Source: Rana temporaria
Taxonomy: Eukaryota; Chordata; Amphibia; Anura; Ranidae
DNA length: 64,000 nt
Assembly (NCBI RefSeq): GCF_905171775.1
Contig: NC_053494.1
Coordinates: 129,258,824 to 129,322,823 of the forward strand
Direction of reading: 5' to 3'
The notes below the pieces were generated by a model. It was not told the DNA's origin and ran no database searches. It saw only the letters and a list, made by a program, of their open reading frames with translations. Of this stretch, positions 53,607 to 64,000 are shown in pieces. A program made the position numbers and the translations under genes. Positions within the stretch are counted from its first letter, which is position 1. Every line of letters begins with the position of its first letter.

Positions 53607-56130
53607 CAGTAGGTGCACGCGATATTGTGTCAATCTCGCTCCCTTTGTCGGCGAGATTGAGCACCTACGAGCCCCATCGCGGGAGCCAGCGCCGAGCTGG
53701 CTTGCCGCGATAGAGACAAAGCTGTCATAGAAGCGACGGGAGATCCAAATTGGATTCCCGCCAATTCTCTGTTATGAATCCTGAGGGGGAAGTCCCCGCC
53801 GGATTTTAAATAAAAATCCGGCATGGGTTCCCCCCTCAGGAGCATACCGGGCCCTTAGGTCTGTTATGGGTTGTAAGGAGAGCCCCCCCTACGCCGAAAA
53901 AATGGCGTAGGGGGTCCCCCTACAATCCATACCAGACCCGTATCCAAAGCACGCTACCCGGCCGGCCAGGAAAGGAGTGGGGACGAGCGAGCGCCCCCCA
54001 CCTCCTGAGCCGTACCAGGCTGCATGCCCTCAACATGGGGGGGTTCTGTGCTCTGGGGCAGGGAGGGCGCACTGCGGGGCCCCCCCACCCCAGAGCACCC
54101 TGTCCCCATGTTGATGAGGACAGGGCCCCTTCCCGACAACCCTGGCCGTTGGTTGTCGGGGTATGCGGGCGGGAGGCTTATCGGAATCTGGGAGCCCCCT
54201 TTAATAAGTGGGCCCCCAGATACCGGCCCCCCACCCTAAGTGAATGGATATGGGGTACATCGTACCCCTACCCATTCACCTGGAGGAAAAATGTTAAAGT
54301 CAATAAACACAACACAAGAGTTTTTAAAATAATTTATTAGTCTGCTCCGGAGGCCGCCCCCTGTCTTCTTTAGCTCTGTTTACCAGGGGGGGCTTCTTCT
54401 TTGACGTCTTCGGGTGGGGGCCGCTCTTCGCCGCCGTCCGGTTCTCTTCCACCGCCGAGGGGGGTCGCTTTTATAAAAGCGCCCACTCCTCGGCGGGTTT
54501 CCTCCGACGTCTTCGGCGGGGGGTGGTGTGCTTCTTCTTCCGCTATCCGGGGGGGTCTTCTTCGGCTATCCGGGGGGTCTTCTTCACTCTCCGGGGGTCT
54601 TCTGCTATGTTCGCCGCTCTCCGCTGTTGACTCGGCGCACCCCGGTTCTTCCTCCAGCTGTCCGGTGCCTTCTCCTTCAGCGCTGAACGTCTATCTTCTT
54701 CTTCCGTGCTGTGACGTATTCTTCTTCTTCCGGGCTGTGACGTCATCTTCTTCTCTTCTCCAGATGTTGACACGCCGGCTCTTCTCGCTGAAATGACGTG
54801 TGCGCGCCTTGCATCGGACCTATATAGGCCTCACAGTCCCATCATGCTCTGTACCTACCCATGTGATACCTACCCACGTGGGTAGGTATCACATGGGTAG
54901 GTACCAGAGCATGATGGGATTGTGAGGTCTATATAAATCCGATGCAAGCCGCGCACCCGTCATTGCAGCGAGGAAAGGCGACGTGTCAACATCGGGAGAA
55001 AAAGAGAAGTGAAGAACATGACGTCACAGCACGGAAGAAGAACTCACAGCACGGAAGGAGAAGAAGACGTACAGCACGGAAGAAGAAGGCACCGGACAGC
55101 GAGAGGAAGAACCGGGGTGCGCCGAGTCAACAGCGGAGAGCGGCGAACATAGAAGGAGACCCCCGGAGAGTTGAGAAGACCCCCTGGATAGCGGAGAAGA
55201 CCCGTCGGGATAGCTGAAGAAGAAGCCCCCCCGCCGAAGATGCCGGAGGAAACCCGCCGGGGGGTGGGGGCTTTTTTAAAAGCGACCCCCCCGGCGGTGG
55301 AAGAGAACCAGACGGTGGCCCCCACCCACCCGAAGACGTCAAAGAAGAAGCTCCCCCTGGTAAAAGAGCTAATAAAGAAGACAGGGGGAGCCTCCGGAGC
55401 AGAAAAATAAATTATTTTAAAAACCCTTGTGTGGTGTGTTTATTAACTTTGACATTTTTCCTACAGGTGAATGGTTAGGGGTACGATGTACCCCATATCC
55501 ATTCACTTAGGGTGGGGGGCCGGTATCTGGGGGCCCCCTTATTAAAGGGGGCTCCCAGATTCCGATAAGCCTCCCGCCCGCATACCCCGACAACCAACGG
55601 CCAGGGTTGTCGGGAAGGGGCCCTGTCCTCATCAACATGGGGACAGGGTGCTCTGAGGTGGGGGGGCCGCAGTGCGCCCCCCTGCCCCAGAGCACCCAAC
55701 CCCCCCATGTTGAGGGCATGCAGCCTGGTACGGCTCAGGAGGGGGGGGCGCTCGCTCGTCCCCACTCCCTTCCTGGCCGGCCGGGTAGCGTGCTTTGTAT
55801 ACGGGTCTGGTATGGATTGTAGGGGGACCTCCTACGCCGTAGGGGGGCTCTCCTTACAACCCATAACAGACCTAAGGTATGCTCCTGAGGGGGGAACCCA
55901 TGCCGGATTTTTATTTAAAATCCGGCGGGGACTTCCCCCTCAGGATTCATAACAAACGCCGCACACGTGTAGAATTGGCGGGAATCCAAGTCGGATCTCC
56001 CGTCGCTTCTATGACGCGCTTGCTGGGATGTGCTGTCACTATTCCAGTGAGTGCGAGATCTCTGCACCATGTCGCCGAGAATCAGCGCGATGATGTCGTG
56101 CTAAAAACACAATATTACAAACACCTACTG
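53607..56130. mobile_element. Giant palindrome with Tc1/mariner-like ends (2.5 kb)
   Basis: TA dinucleotides (53605-53606 and 56131-56132) flank ends CAGTAGGTG and CACCTACTG, matching the TA target and CAGT start of Tc1/mariner elements. The whole interior is one inverted repeat. Arms of about 1.26 kb meet without spacer at 54877/54878 within CCTACCCACGTGGGTAGG. There is no transposase frame, and the long open frames are GC-rich artefacts. RNA from it would fold into a long duplex. Confidence 0.78.
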
Positions 56131-56177
56131 TATAATTTATTGCAGGTAGATAGAGCAGGCAGGCAGGCTAGTCAGTG

Positions 56178-56267
56178 AGGCCCCATACACACGAGAGGAT
56201 TATCCGCTTGAAACGGTCCTCCGGACCGTTCCCGCGGATAAATCCTCTGGCGGATTTTGATCTGATG
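56178..56267. mobile_element. Truncated GGCCCC-type Harbinger MITE end
   Basis: GGCCCCATACACACGAGAGG begins the fragment, followed by a GAAACGGTCC/GGACCGTTCC inverted pair. The right end is absent. Confidence 0.5.
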
Positions 56268-56369
56268 GTTTCTCATATTTACTCCTAGAAGCAGGGATCT
56301 GCTCATATTAATACTACAGGCAGAGGATATTGCTGTAAGTACTTTCATGTTGTGTACTGTCTGTGTGAG

Positions 56370-56455
56370 TGAGTAAGTGAGTGAGAAACTTATATAGCGC
56401 TACAAATGTGAACTAAATCGCCTCAAGGCGCTGTAGCCAATATGATCGTCCAACC
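56370..56455 (-). repeat. Fragment of a SINE tail
   Basis: TATAGCGCTACAAATGTGAA and CGCCTCAAGGCGCTGTAG resemble, in reverse complement, the GCGCCTTGAGG and TGTAGCGCTATG tail of the SINE at 23264. Confidence 0.5.
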
Positions 56456-57392
56456 AAGCTTCAGAAAAGATGGGTCTTAAGGGCCAGATCCACAAAAGAG
56501 ATACGCCGACTTAACTCGAGATTTCTAAATTTACACGGCGCATATCTTTGCGCCTGATCCTCAAAACGAGATACGCCTGAAATTCCGGTATTTCCGTCCT
56601 ACCTAAAATAATTACACCGGCGCTTCTTTGTGCGCAAATTACGCTAGGCACGCCGCTGTTTTTGATAGGCAAAGATGCAAATGAGGGAGATAGGGCGATC
56701 CACAAAATTTAGTGTGTGCGGCGTAGATTACGACCTGTGCGCTTCTGTTAGTTTCCCGGAGCAATTTTACACTTTATAAAAGCAGCCCTAATTTTACACA
56801 TGCCGTGTAAATATGTCAGCTAAAGCAATACCATGAAGGAAGAGCTGAGCACACACACTTGCTGGACTACAATCTGTATGCCACCATGCCAGGGGCATCC
56901 ATGCCCATATCTATAATAGTGACTTTAGTAACCCAGGGTACCCCCTCTTCTGAGGGAACAGCAGTCAGGAGACGCCTCCCAGAATGCATATTTGCACAGT
57001 AAACACACATTAATTATGTCACAATGAGAATGCATAAATGCACGCCACTGTGGTCCCTAGCACAGACACATCACATGCACATCAAATTGGATTAGATCCA
57101 AGTACCCCCCCCCCCCCTTTGGTACTTGGGAGCAGTAACGCCACGCCACGGCTCCAATTATGTCACTGTGCATTCATACACCATTCAGGAACCTGGGATT
57201 ACACTTCTCCTTGGTCCTGGGGATCCCTACTCCACCAAAATTGAGGGTGACACCCTTATTTTATGAGGAATGCCACCCCCCCACATTCACACATCATTCA
57301 CACACATAAATCAAATCATAAGTACAGAATACCAAATTAAATAATAAAAATAAAAATAAATACATAAAAATAAAAAAACAAAAGTATCCCTG

Positions 57393-58673
57393 CTAATTCA
57401 GTTGCGCGGGGCGATTGCTACGCCTTGGCTGGCCACGGGCACGACCACGGCCACGGTCGACCGGAGGATCTCCATTGGGGGGGTGTGAGCAGGGGAAGGA
57501 GGATCCTCCTGGGGGGGTGAGCAGGGGAAGGAGGAGCCTCCTGGGGGGGTGAGCAGGGGAAGGAGGAGCCTCCCCTGCTGGCCTGCCCTCCAAGGCCACT
57601 GCTATTCTTGTGAGACAGGCAGTGAGGGCAGCCGCATTGGCCTGGCCAGACCTGGTATTGTCCTGCACAGCCTGGGTCAGGGCACTCACCTCCTGACACT
57701 GACCGGAAAACACTCGGCCACCCCCTGGTCTCCTGGGTCGGCATCCTGCCTGCCGCTGAGTCTTGCGGCCCTGGAGGAGGGGAGAGAGTGACCCTTGTGA
57801 GTTGGGGCCTGTTGGGGGAGAAGTGGGAGGGGCTACCCCTGATGGTGGCCTGACTGCTGCCAGCCTCTGGGGTAGCCTCAGGGGAAGACTCAAAGGTCAT
57901 CCTATCAGAGGCCAACAGGACTTCCCGGCCAATCTGTAGATTTTCTTCCTCCTCCCCCTCATCCTCCTCCCCCTCATCCTCCTCCCCCTCAACCTCCTCA
58001 TGAGGGGAGGTTTGGCCACTCCCCTCCCCTGGGGAATCCTGCCGTTCTTGGGACTCATCATCAGCCTGTCTTGGGGGTGGTGCAGCAGCCTGGCCTGATG
58101 GGCCTGCAACCTCCTGGCCTGATGGGCCTGCAACCTCCTGGCCTGATGGGCCTGCAACCTCCTGGCCATCTGTGGAGGACACAAAACAATCACAGGTTTG
58201 AGGATCCACACACTTGGCACATCTTCCCTTCCCCCACCCACACATGCTAATCACCAGAGAGAAAAACCAAAAACTTACCTGTCCTCACAGGAACATCTGA
58301 CTGATAGCCACGCAGGCCCACCACCTGCTGTGGGTGGAAACACTGGGCCAATGCCCATTCCTCCTCAGTCAGCCTGACTGGGCAGGGTCCCCCTCCTCCA
58401 GTGCCCCTGGTATGGGCATCGATCCTTGCCATCTTGTCCCGGACCACGCTCCTAAGATCGTTTATTTTTTTTTGTATGCCAGCGGGGGTCCTGGTCTCCC
58501 CCCCCGCCGCATTGATCTGATCCGTGATCTTTTTAAGTATCTCCTTCCTCCTGGCCGGGGGGGTGTTCCGGCTGTCAGGGCCATGCAGATAACGCCCATA
58601 TCGGACGATGCCCCCGAGCAAGAATTTGCTTCTCTCCCAGGGTAAAATTGAGCTTCCTGCGCTTGGGGGCCAT
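57393..58673 (-). pseudogene. Myb/SANT-like DNA-binding protein of a Harbinger element (copy 2)
   Basis: The minus-strand ATG at 58673 begins MAPKRRKLNFTLGEKQIL. One frame change near 58617-58630 leads into GGIVRYGRYLHGPDSRNTPP, EILKKITDQINAAGG and TPAGIQKKINDL, the Myb/SANT-like domain. The region to 58279 ends VRLTEEEWALAQCFHPQQVVG. A 109-bp GT-AG intron (58278-58170, donor GTAAGT) precedes exon 2. Exon 2 encodes three GQEVAGPS repeats, an acidic EGEEDEG tract, a Pro/Ser region and a basic tail RGRGRARGQPRRSN ending at 57393. Fewer defects than copy 1, but frames still change in exon 2. Proteins of this kind assist Harbinger transposases; the host of the matching transposase is not in this window. 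Confidence 0.72.
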
Positions 58674-59001
58674 CACAGACACCACCCAGCAACAAGAAAC
58701 TCGCCCAAAAAGCAATCAACAACACACACACACAACAAACAAACAAACAAACTCACTGAAAAAACAAACATAAATCTAAACACACAAGCAGACAGCTACT
58801 ATAAATTCAAAAACAAACACGCAAAAAAAAATACAATCACAAACAAACAATCAGAAAATACAATCACAAAAAAAAAAACACTTATCAAAAACAAACACCA
58901 ACTATACTCTCCAACTCCTCAACAACTTTTCTCACAAACACAACTTACCAACAAACACCAACAAACGTTCAGAGCAGAAGCAACTTGCTCTAGGAAGGGA
59001 A

Positions 59002-59662
59002 ACACTGGGATATACTTTTGCAAGGGAAGTGTGTTTGACTGGGGCTTTTTATACACAGGGTGATCCTCAAACTAAGTACGCTTGGCCTTTTACCTATCTC
59101 ACTGATTGCACCGAGCCAAGTTCTGCACATGCCCAGTGAGGTCCAGATTTGTGCGCGCATGCGCCAACAGGACTTCCCGGCCAATCTGTAGATTTTCTTC
59201 CTCCTCCCCCTCATCCTCCTCCCCCTCATCCTCCTCCCCCTCAACCTCCTCCCACTCAACCTCCTCATGAGGGGAGGTTTGGCCACTCCCCTCCCCTGGG
59301 GAATCCTGCACTTCTTGGGACTCATCATCAGCCTGTCTTGGGGGTGGTGCAGCAGCCTGGCCTGATGGGCCTGCAACCTCCTGGCCTGATGGGCCTGCAA
59401 CCTCCTGGCCTGATGGGCCTGCAACCTCCTGGCCATCTGTGGAGGACACAAAATGAGGGGGAGGAGGATGAGGGGGAGGAGGATGAGGGGGAGGAGGAAG
59501 ACACTGGGATATACTTTTGCAAGGGAAGTGTGTTTGACTGGGGCTTTTTATACACAGGGCGATCCTCAAACTAAGTACGCTTGGCCTTTTACCTATCTCA
59601 CTGATTGCACCGAGCCAAGTTCTGCACATGCCCAGTGAGGTCCAGATTTGTGCGCGCATGCG
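59002..59662 (-). repeat. Promoter and exon-2 duplication inside copy 2
   Basis: The promoter segment 59002-59163, containing the TATAAAAAG box, recurs at 59501-59662 with one or two changes. Between them 59164-59458 duplicates the exon-2 segment 57917-58190 (the GQEVAGPS repeats and acidic tract), followed by four GAGGGGGAGGAGGAT-type repeats. The result is two promoters in tandem with a captured coding piece between them. Confidence 0.88.
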
Positions 59663-59929
59663 CAGTACGGCCGGCGCCTCATTTGCATGGGGTCACGGCT
59701 CATTACAATGAAGCACGCCCACTTCCTTCCCACTTGCAATAAGCCCGCCTTACGCCTCGGAATTTAAGTTACGCAGGCGCAAATTTAGGCGCAAATGCGC
59801 TGTGGATACGGCACTTACGATACCAAATTAGGACGCCGTAACTTAAATGACATAAGTTTTGAAGAACTAAATTTGCACCGCTTTTTGTGGATCTGGCCCT
59901 AAGTTTTTTTCCTGAAGGCCCAATGATTT

Positions 59930-60945
59930 TCCTCCAACCGAATGTCTAGAGCGTTTCATAACCGAGGTCCTTGGACAGCGAATCGTTGTTCTCCTTTCAT
60001 TTTGTAGCAAGATTTGGGGATGTGGAGGAGGTTCTGATTTGTTGATCGGAGGAACCCACTTGGGGTGTAGTGTTTTATTTTCTCACGTGGGTATTGCGGC
60101 GCGATTCCTTGCGTGCATTTGTGGGTGAGACAGAGGGTCTTGAATGTCACCCGATCCTTTATGGCTAGCCTGTGGAGGGTCCTCATGCCCGTGGAGATTG
60201 GCTCCCACGTTTTTTTACCCGCTACCAGTCTGGCTGCCGCGTTCTGGACCACTTGTAGACGAGCCATCTGGTATTTCGGTAGTCCTAGGTAGAGGGAGTT
60301 TGCGTAGTCGAGTCTGGAATTGATGAGTGTTCCCACTACTACTGCTGTGTCTTCTTTCGGGATGAAGGGGATGAGTCTTGCGCAGAAGATAGTGAGATCT
60401 GCTGACCACCGATCCTATTTGTGCGTCCAAAGACATGTCAGAGTCAAAGATAACTCCGAGGCTTTTTACTTTATTGCTAGGGGTGATGGTTTGTCCTAAG
60501 ATGGTGGGAGGAACCCAAGTCGTCCTAGAATTAGTCTTCCGGTTTGCGTGTAGAAGGAGCAGTTCTGTTTTGGATCCATTGAGTTTGAGGGAGCTCTCTG
60601 TCATCCAGTTATCTATCAATGTCAGACATTTTTCCAATCCATGATATTGGTCTTTTTTGTTGGTAATGCAGAGATAAAGTTGAGTGTCGTCCACTTAAGA
60701 ATGATAGAGCAGGTCCTGTTTGCTGATGATTGCGAGGAGTGGGCGGAGGTAGATGTTGAAGAGCACTGGCGATAGGGGTAATCCTTGTGGGACTCCACAT
60801 GTAACGGTGCGGGCTTCTGATGTGAAGGCTCCTAGTTTGACTGTCTGAGATCGATTTTCCAGGAATGATGCGAACCATGGTAGATCCGAAACTGCGACTC
60901 CGGCTACTTCTGTAAGACGCGCGAGAAGCGTTTTGTGATCTACTG
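59930..60945 (-). pseudogene. L2-clade LINE reverse transcriptase remnant
   Basis: On the minus strand, DDTQLYLCI (the RT catalytic region, near 60670-60694) is followed by LTLIDNWMTESSLKLNGSKT and VKSLGVIFDSDMSLDAQI. Then come SRLDYANSLYLGLPKYQ, LQVVQNAAARLVAG and LHRLAIKDRVTFK, and finally NQNLLHIPKS. This order matches the C-terminal half of L2/CR1-type RTs, clearly distinct from the L1s in this window. Frameshifts near 60350 and 60680 break the frame. The endonuclease and N-terminal RT are missing. The left boundary sits against the Harbinger element's TAA. Confidence 0.85.
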
Positions 60946-61444
60946 GGCCTGATTTACTAAGCTATGTGCGCTGCGCTGGTTCATGCATTAATTAGTACTC
61001 CGGGTGGAGGCTTAATCAGGCGCATGAACCAGCGTAGCAGCCGGCGCATTGAAACTAATATGTAAAGCCGCGCCGAACTCCCTATAGAAGTCTATGGGAG
61101 AAATCAAAAGTGTTCATTTTAAAGGCTAATCTGCAAGTTTTGTCCTAAAAAGTGTTTGGGGACCTCAGTCCTGCCCCAGGGAACATGTATCAATGATTTT
61201 TTTATTTTTTAAAACGGCCGTTTTTTCGGGAGCAGTGAAATTAATAATTCTTAAAGTGAAACAATAAAAGTGAAATATTCCTTTAAATTTCGTACCTAGG
61301 GGGGGTGTAATGTCAGCATGTGAAATAGCGCATTTTTCCCGCACTTAGAACTCCCCCTGCACAAAGTGACATTCTGAAGGAAAAAAGTCATTTAAAAATT
61401 CACACGCGGCTATAATGAATTGTCGGCTCTGACAATTCTAAAGG
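60946..61444. other. Unclassified repeat flank
   Basis: GCGCTGGTTCATGC and GCATGAACCAGCG (60973-61036) form an inverted pair just after GGGCCTGATTTACTAAGC. No coding frame. The segment may be the outer part of the palindromic element that follows. Confidence 0.4.
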
Positions 61445-63355
61445 GATTCATTCATAAAACAAACAAAAAAATGTGTAGGGGTTCCCCCAAATTAAATTAC
61501 CAGGCCCTTCAGGTCTGGAATGGATATTAAGGGGAACCCCGCCGTAAAAACCAAAAAAAAAAAAGACGTGCGGTTCCCGGCAAATATCCATTCCAGACCC
61601 TTCAGGTCTGGTGTGGATTTTAAGGGGAACTCCACCCCAAATTGAAAAAAAAAATGGCGTGGAGTCCCCCTAAAAATCCACACCAGACCCTTATCCGAGC
61701 ACGTTGACCTGGCCGGCCGCAGAAAAGAGGGGGGGACAGAGTGCGGCCCCCCCCCTCTCCTGAACCGCACCAGGCCACATGCCCTCAACATGGGGAGGAT
61801 GTCCCCATGTTGATGGGGACAAGGGTCTCATCCCCACAACCCTTGCCCGGTGGTTGTGGGGGTATGCGGGCGGGAGGTTTATCAGAATCTGGAAGACCCC
61901 TTTAACAAAGGGGACCCCCAGATCCTGACCCCCCCCCTGTGTGAAATGGTAATGGGGTACATTGTACCTCTACCATTTCACCCCAAAAAAAATGTCAAAG
62001 TGATAAAAATGACAGTAGCCGGTTTTTGACAAATCTTTTAATAAAGTCTTCTTTTCTTCTTTCCTTCGGGGTTCTTCCGCTGCTTCATTCTTCTCGTCCA
62101 CATCTTGCCCGACGTCTTCTTCTATCTTCTCCGTCCGTCCTTCCGCCTTCTGGTCCCGCATCTTGCCCGTTGTCTTGTCCTGTCGCCTCCTCGTCCGCAT
62201 CTTGGGTCTTCTGCGGTCTTCTTCTCGGTCCGCCGCCTTCTCGTCCCCTGCGTTTGAATTGTAATTGGCCGCCGTTTTCCCGCTCCTGGGACCCGCCCCC
62301 CTCTGACGCCACAAGTAAACTCCTTAGAAGGTCATGTGCGTCAGAGGGGGGCGGGGTCGCAGAGCGTCACACAGCGGGGGAATTCAATTTCAATCGCGCC
62401 GCCCGGAGAAGAAGTTCCCGCCGTGTCACACTCATGTGACCCCGCCCCCCTCTGACGCACATGACCTTCTAAGGAGTTTACTTGTGGCGTCAGAGGGGGG
62501 CGGGTCCCAGGAGCGGGAAAACGGCGGCCAATTACAATTCAAACGCAGGGGACGAGAAGGCGGCGGACCGAGAAGAAGACCGCAGAAGACCCAAGATGCG
62601 GACGAGGAGGCGACAGGACAAGACAACGGGCAAGATGCGGGACCAGAAGGCGGAAGGACGGACGGAGAAGATAGAAGAAGACGTCGGGCAAGATGTGGAC
62701 GAGAAGAATGAAGCAGCGGAAGAACCCCGAAGGAAAGAAGAAAAGAAGACTTTATTAAAAGATTTGTCAAAAACCGGCTACTGTCATTTTTATCACTTTG
62801 ACATTTTTTTTGGGGTGAAATGGTAGAGGTACAATGTACCCCATTACCATTTCACACAGGGGGGGGGTCAGGATCTGGGGGTCCCCTTTGTTAAAGGGGT
62901 CTTCCAGATTCTGATAAACCTCCCGCCCGCATACCCCCACAACCACCGGGCAAGGGTTGTGGGGATGAGACCCTTGTCCCCATCAACATGGGGACATCCT
63001 CCCCATGTTGAGGGCATGTGGCCTGGTGCGGTTCAGGAGAGGGGGGGGGGCCGCACTCTGTCCCCCCCTCTTTTCTGCGGCCGGCCAGGTCAACGTGCTC
63101 GGATAAGGGTCTGGTGTGGATTTTTAGGGGGACTCCACGCCATTTTTTTTTTCAATTTGGGGTGGAGTTCCCCTTAAAATCCACACCAGACCTGAAGGGT
63201 CTGGAATGGATATTTGCCGGGAACCGCACGTCTTTTTTTTGGGGGGTTTTTACGGCGGGGTTCCCCTTAATATCCATTCCAGACCTGAAGGGCCTGGTAA
63301 TTTAATTTGGAGGGACCCCCTTTTTTTTTTTTTTTTTTTAATGAGCAATGCCTCT
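61445..63355. mobile_element. Second giant palindrome (1.9 kb), related to 53607-56130
   Basis: Arms of about 900 bp flank an 87-bp spacer (62351-62437). The innermost arm bases are GACCCCGCCCCCCTCTGACG and complement. The outer parts share order and sequence with the first palindrome: the repeated GGTCTGG...GACC blocks, CCCCATGTTGATG, GTATGCGGGCGGGAGG, CCCCCAGAT and GGGGTACAT-GTACC segments. End sequences are degraded and no target duplication was found. Confidence 0.75.
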
Positions 63356-63381
63356 ATTCTTTATAGCCATGAGTACTTTAA

Positions 63382-64000
63382 CCACTTGCCCACCGGGTTA
63401 ATTCTGGCACTTCTCTCCTTCATGTGAAAATCACAATTTTTTGGCTAGAAAATTAATCAGAACCCCCAAACATTATATATTTTTTTTTTAGCAGACATCC
63501 TAGGGAATAAAATGGCAGTCATTGCAATACTTTTTGTCACACCGTATTTGCGCAGCGGTCTTACAAGCGCACTTTTTTTGGATAAAAATCACTTTTTTGA
63601 ATTAAAAAATAGGACAACAATACATTTTGCCCAATTTTTTTCTATATTGTGAAAGATAATGTTACGCCGAGTAAAATGATACCCAACATGTCACGCTTAA
63701 AAATTGCGCCCGCTCGTGGCATGGCGTCAAACTTTTACCCTTTAAAAAACTCGATAGGCGACGTTTAAAAAATTCTACAGGTTGCATTTTTTGAGTTGCA
63801 GAGTAGGTCTAGGGCTAGAATTATTGCTCTCACTCTAACGATCGCGGCGATACCTCACTTGTGTGGTTTGAATACTGTTTTCATATGCGGGCGCTACTCG
63901 CGTATGCGTTTGCTTCTGTGCGCGAGCTCGTCGCGACGGGGCGCTTTAAATTTTTTTTTTGGGGTTTTCTTATTTATTTTTATTTAGTTTTATAATGTTT
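63382..64000. mobile_element. Left end of a piggyBac-type repeat, cut by the window edge
   Basis: TTAA at 63378-63381 is followed by CCACTTGCCCACCGGG, close to the other piggyBac-type termini here. The rest is AT-rich with T runs and no frame recognised. The right end lies outside the window. Confidence 0.5.

Larger units (their letters stand above)
56481..59899 (-). mobile_element. Harbinger-type element carrying a Myb/SANT-like gene, copy 2
   Basis: TAA is duplicated at 56478-56480 and 59900-59902. Ends are GGGCCAGATCCACAAA and its complement. Gene content and layout match copy 1 at 12937 in inverted orientation: promoter, Myb/SANT exon, 109-bp intron, acidic/coiled-coil exon. It is longer than copy 1 because of an internal duplication at 59002-59662. 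No DDE transposase is present. Confidence 0.85.

Noticed and set aside
54024..54340. Possible gene in the first palindrome
   Set aside because: Same frames recur in the inverted arm (55475-55765); noncoding foldback DNA explains them.
62026..62826. Paired 112-137-codon frames on both strands
   Set aside because: Mirror translations of the GC-rich palindrome arms; RRRP/SSFLL low complexity without a domain.

Overview
The window looks like repeat-dominated intergenic DNA from a large vertebrate genome, most likely a frog and probably a ranid. That placement is inferred from the mix and style of the repeats: Penelope-like elements with hammerhead motifs, piggyBac with many TTAA-flanked deletion derivatives, PIF/Harbinger-type MITEs, L1-clade and L2-clade LINEs, a tRNA-derived SINE and long foldback elements. 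I found no host protein-coding gene, rRNA or functional tRNA gene. Almost all coding capacity belongs to transposable elements.

Layout. 1-9362: head-to-head pair of Penelope-like retroelement (PLE) copies. The right copy has an open RT plus GIY-YIG frame (6117-8294). The left copy is frameshifted and split by a 5'-truncated L1 (1232-4737) with a 12-bp target duplication. 9363-12933: degraded ~650-bp tandem repeat with a MITE inside. 12937-15863: Harbinger-type element carrying only a Myb/SANT-like gene. 16224-20010: two piggyBac-derived MITEs and a Harbinger MITE. 20030-29720: old minus-strand L1 with ORF1 and ORF2 remnants, cut into pieces by at least seven insertions. 29930-38644: 3' part of a plus-strand L1 ORF2. 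It is split by a 444-bp insertion and by a putative solo LTR (30985-38255), which itself holds a complete piggyBac element (31475-37308) with an intact 629-residue transposase (32744-34633).

38648-42738: AT-rich repeats, a GGGGTAGATTC-type MITE and another piggyBac MITE. 42747-50351: outer hAT-like shell with a perfect 8-bp duplication. Inside it lies a piggyBac MITE fragment, which in turn contains a 5.35-kb element with split direct repeats (A1...B1-A2-B2) and a minisatellite interior. 50451-51178: small hAT MITE and a palindromic element. 52040-53598: GGGCCA-type MITE carrying an inserted ~0.8-kb hammerhead-bearing piece. 53607-56130: 2.5-kb spacerless palindrome with Tc1/mariner-like ends. 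56481-59899: second Myb/SANT-carrying element (minus strand) with a duplicated promoter. 59930-60945: L2-clade LINE remnant. 61445-63355: second giant palindrome related to the first. 63382-64000: left end of another piggyBac-type repeat.

How the parts relate. The piggyBac transposase at 32744-34633 is the only clearly intact DNA-transposon enzyme here. Its termini resemble those of the TTAA-flanked MITEs, so elements of this family probably mobilised them. The two Myb/SANT elements lack a DDE transposase and would need one in trans. Nesting gives a relative order: L1 first, then LTR, then piggyBac in one nest; hAT shell, then piggyBac MITE, then split-repeat element in another. All identifications come from reading motifs, reading frames, termini and target duplications; no database comparison was made.
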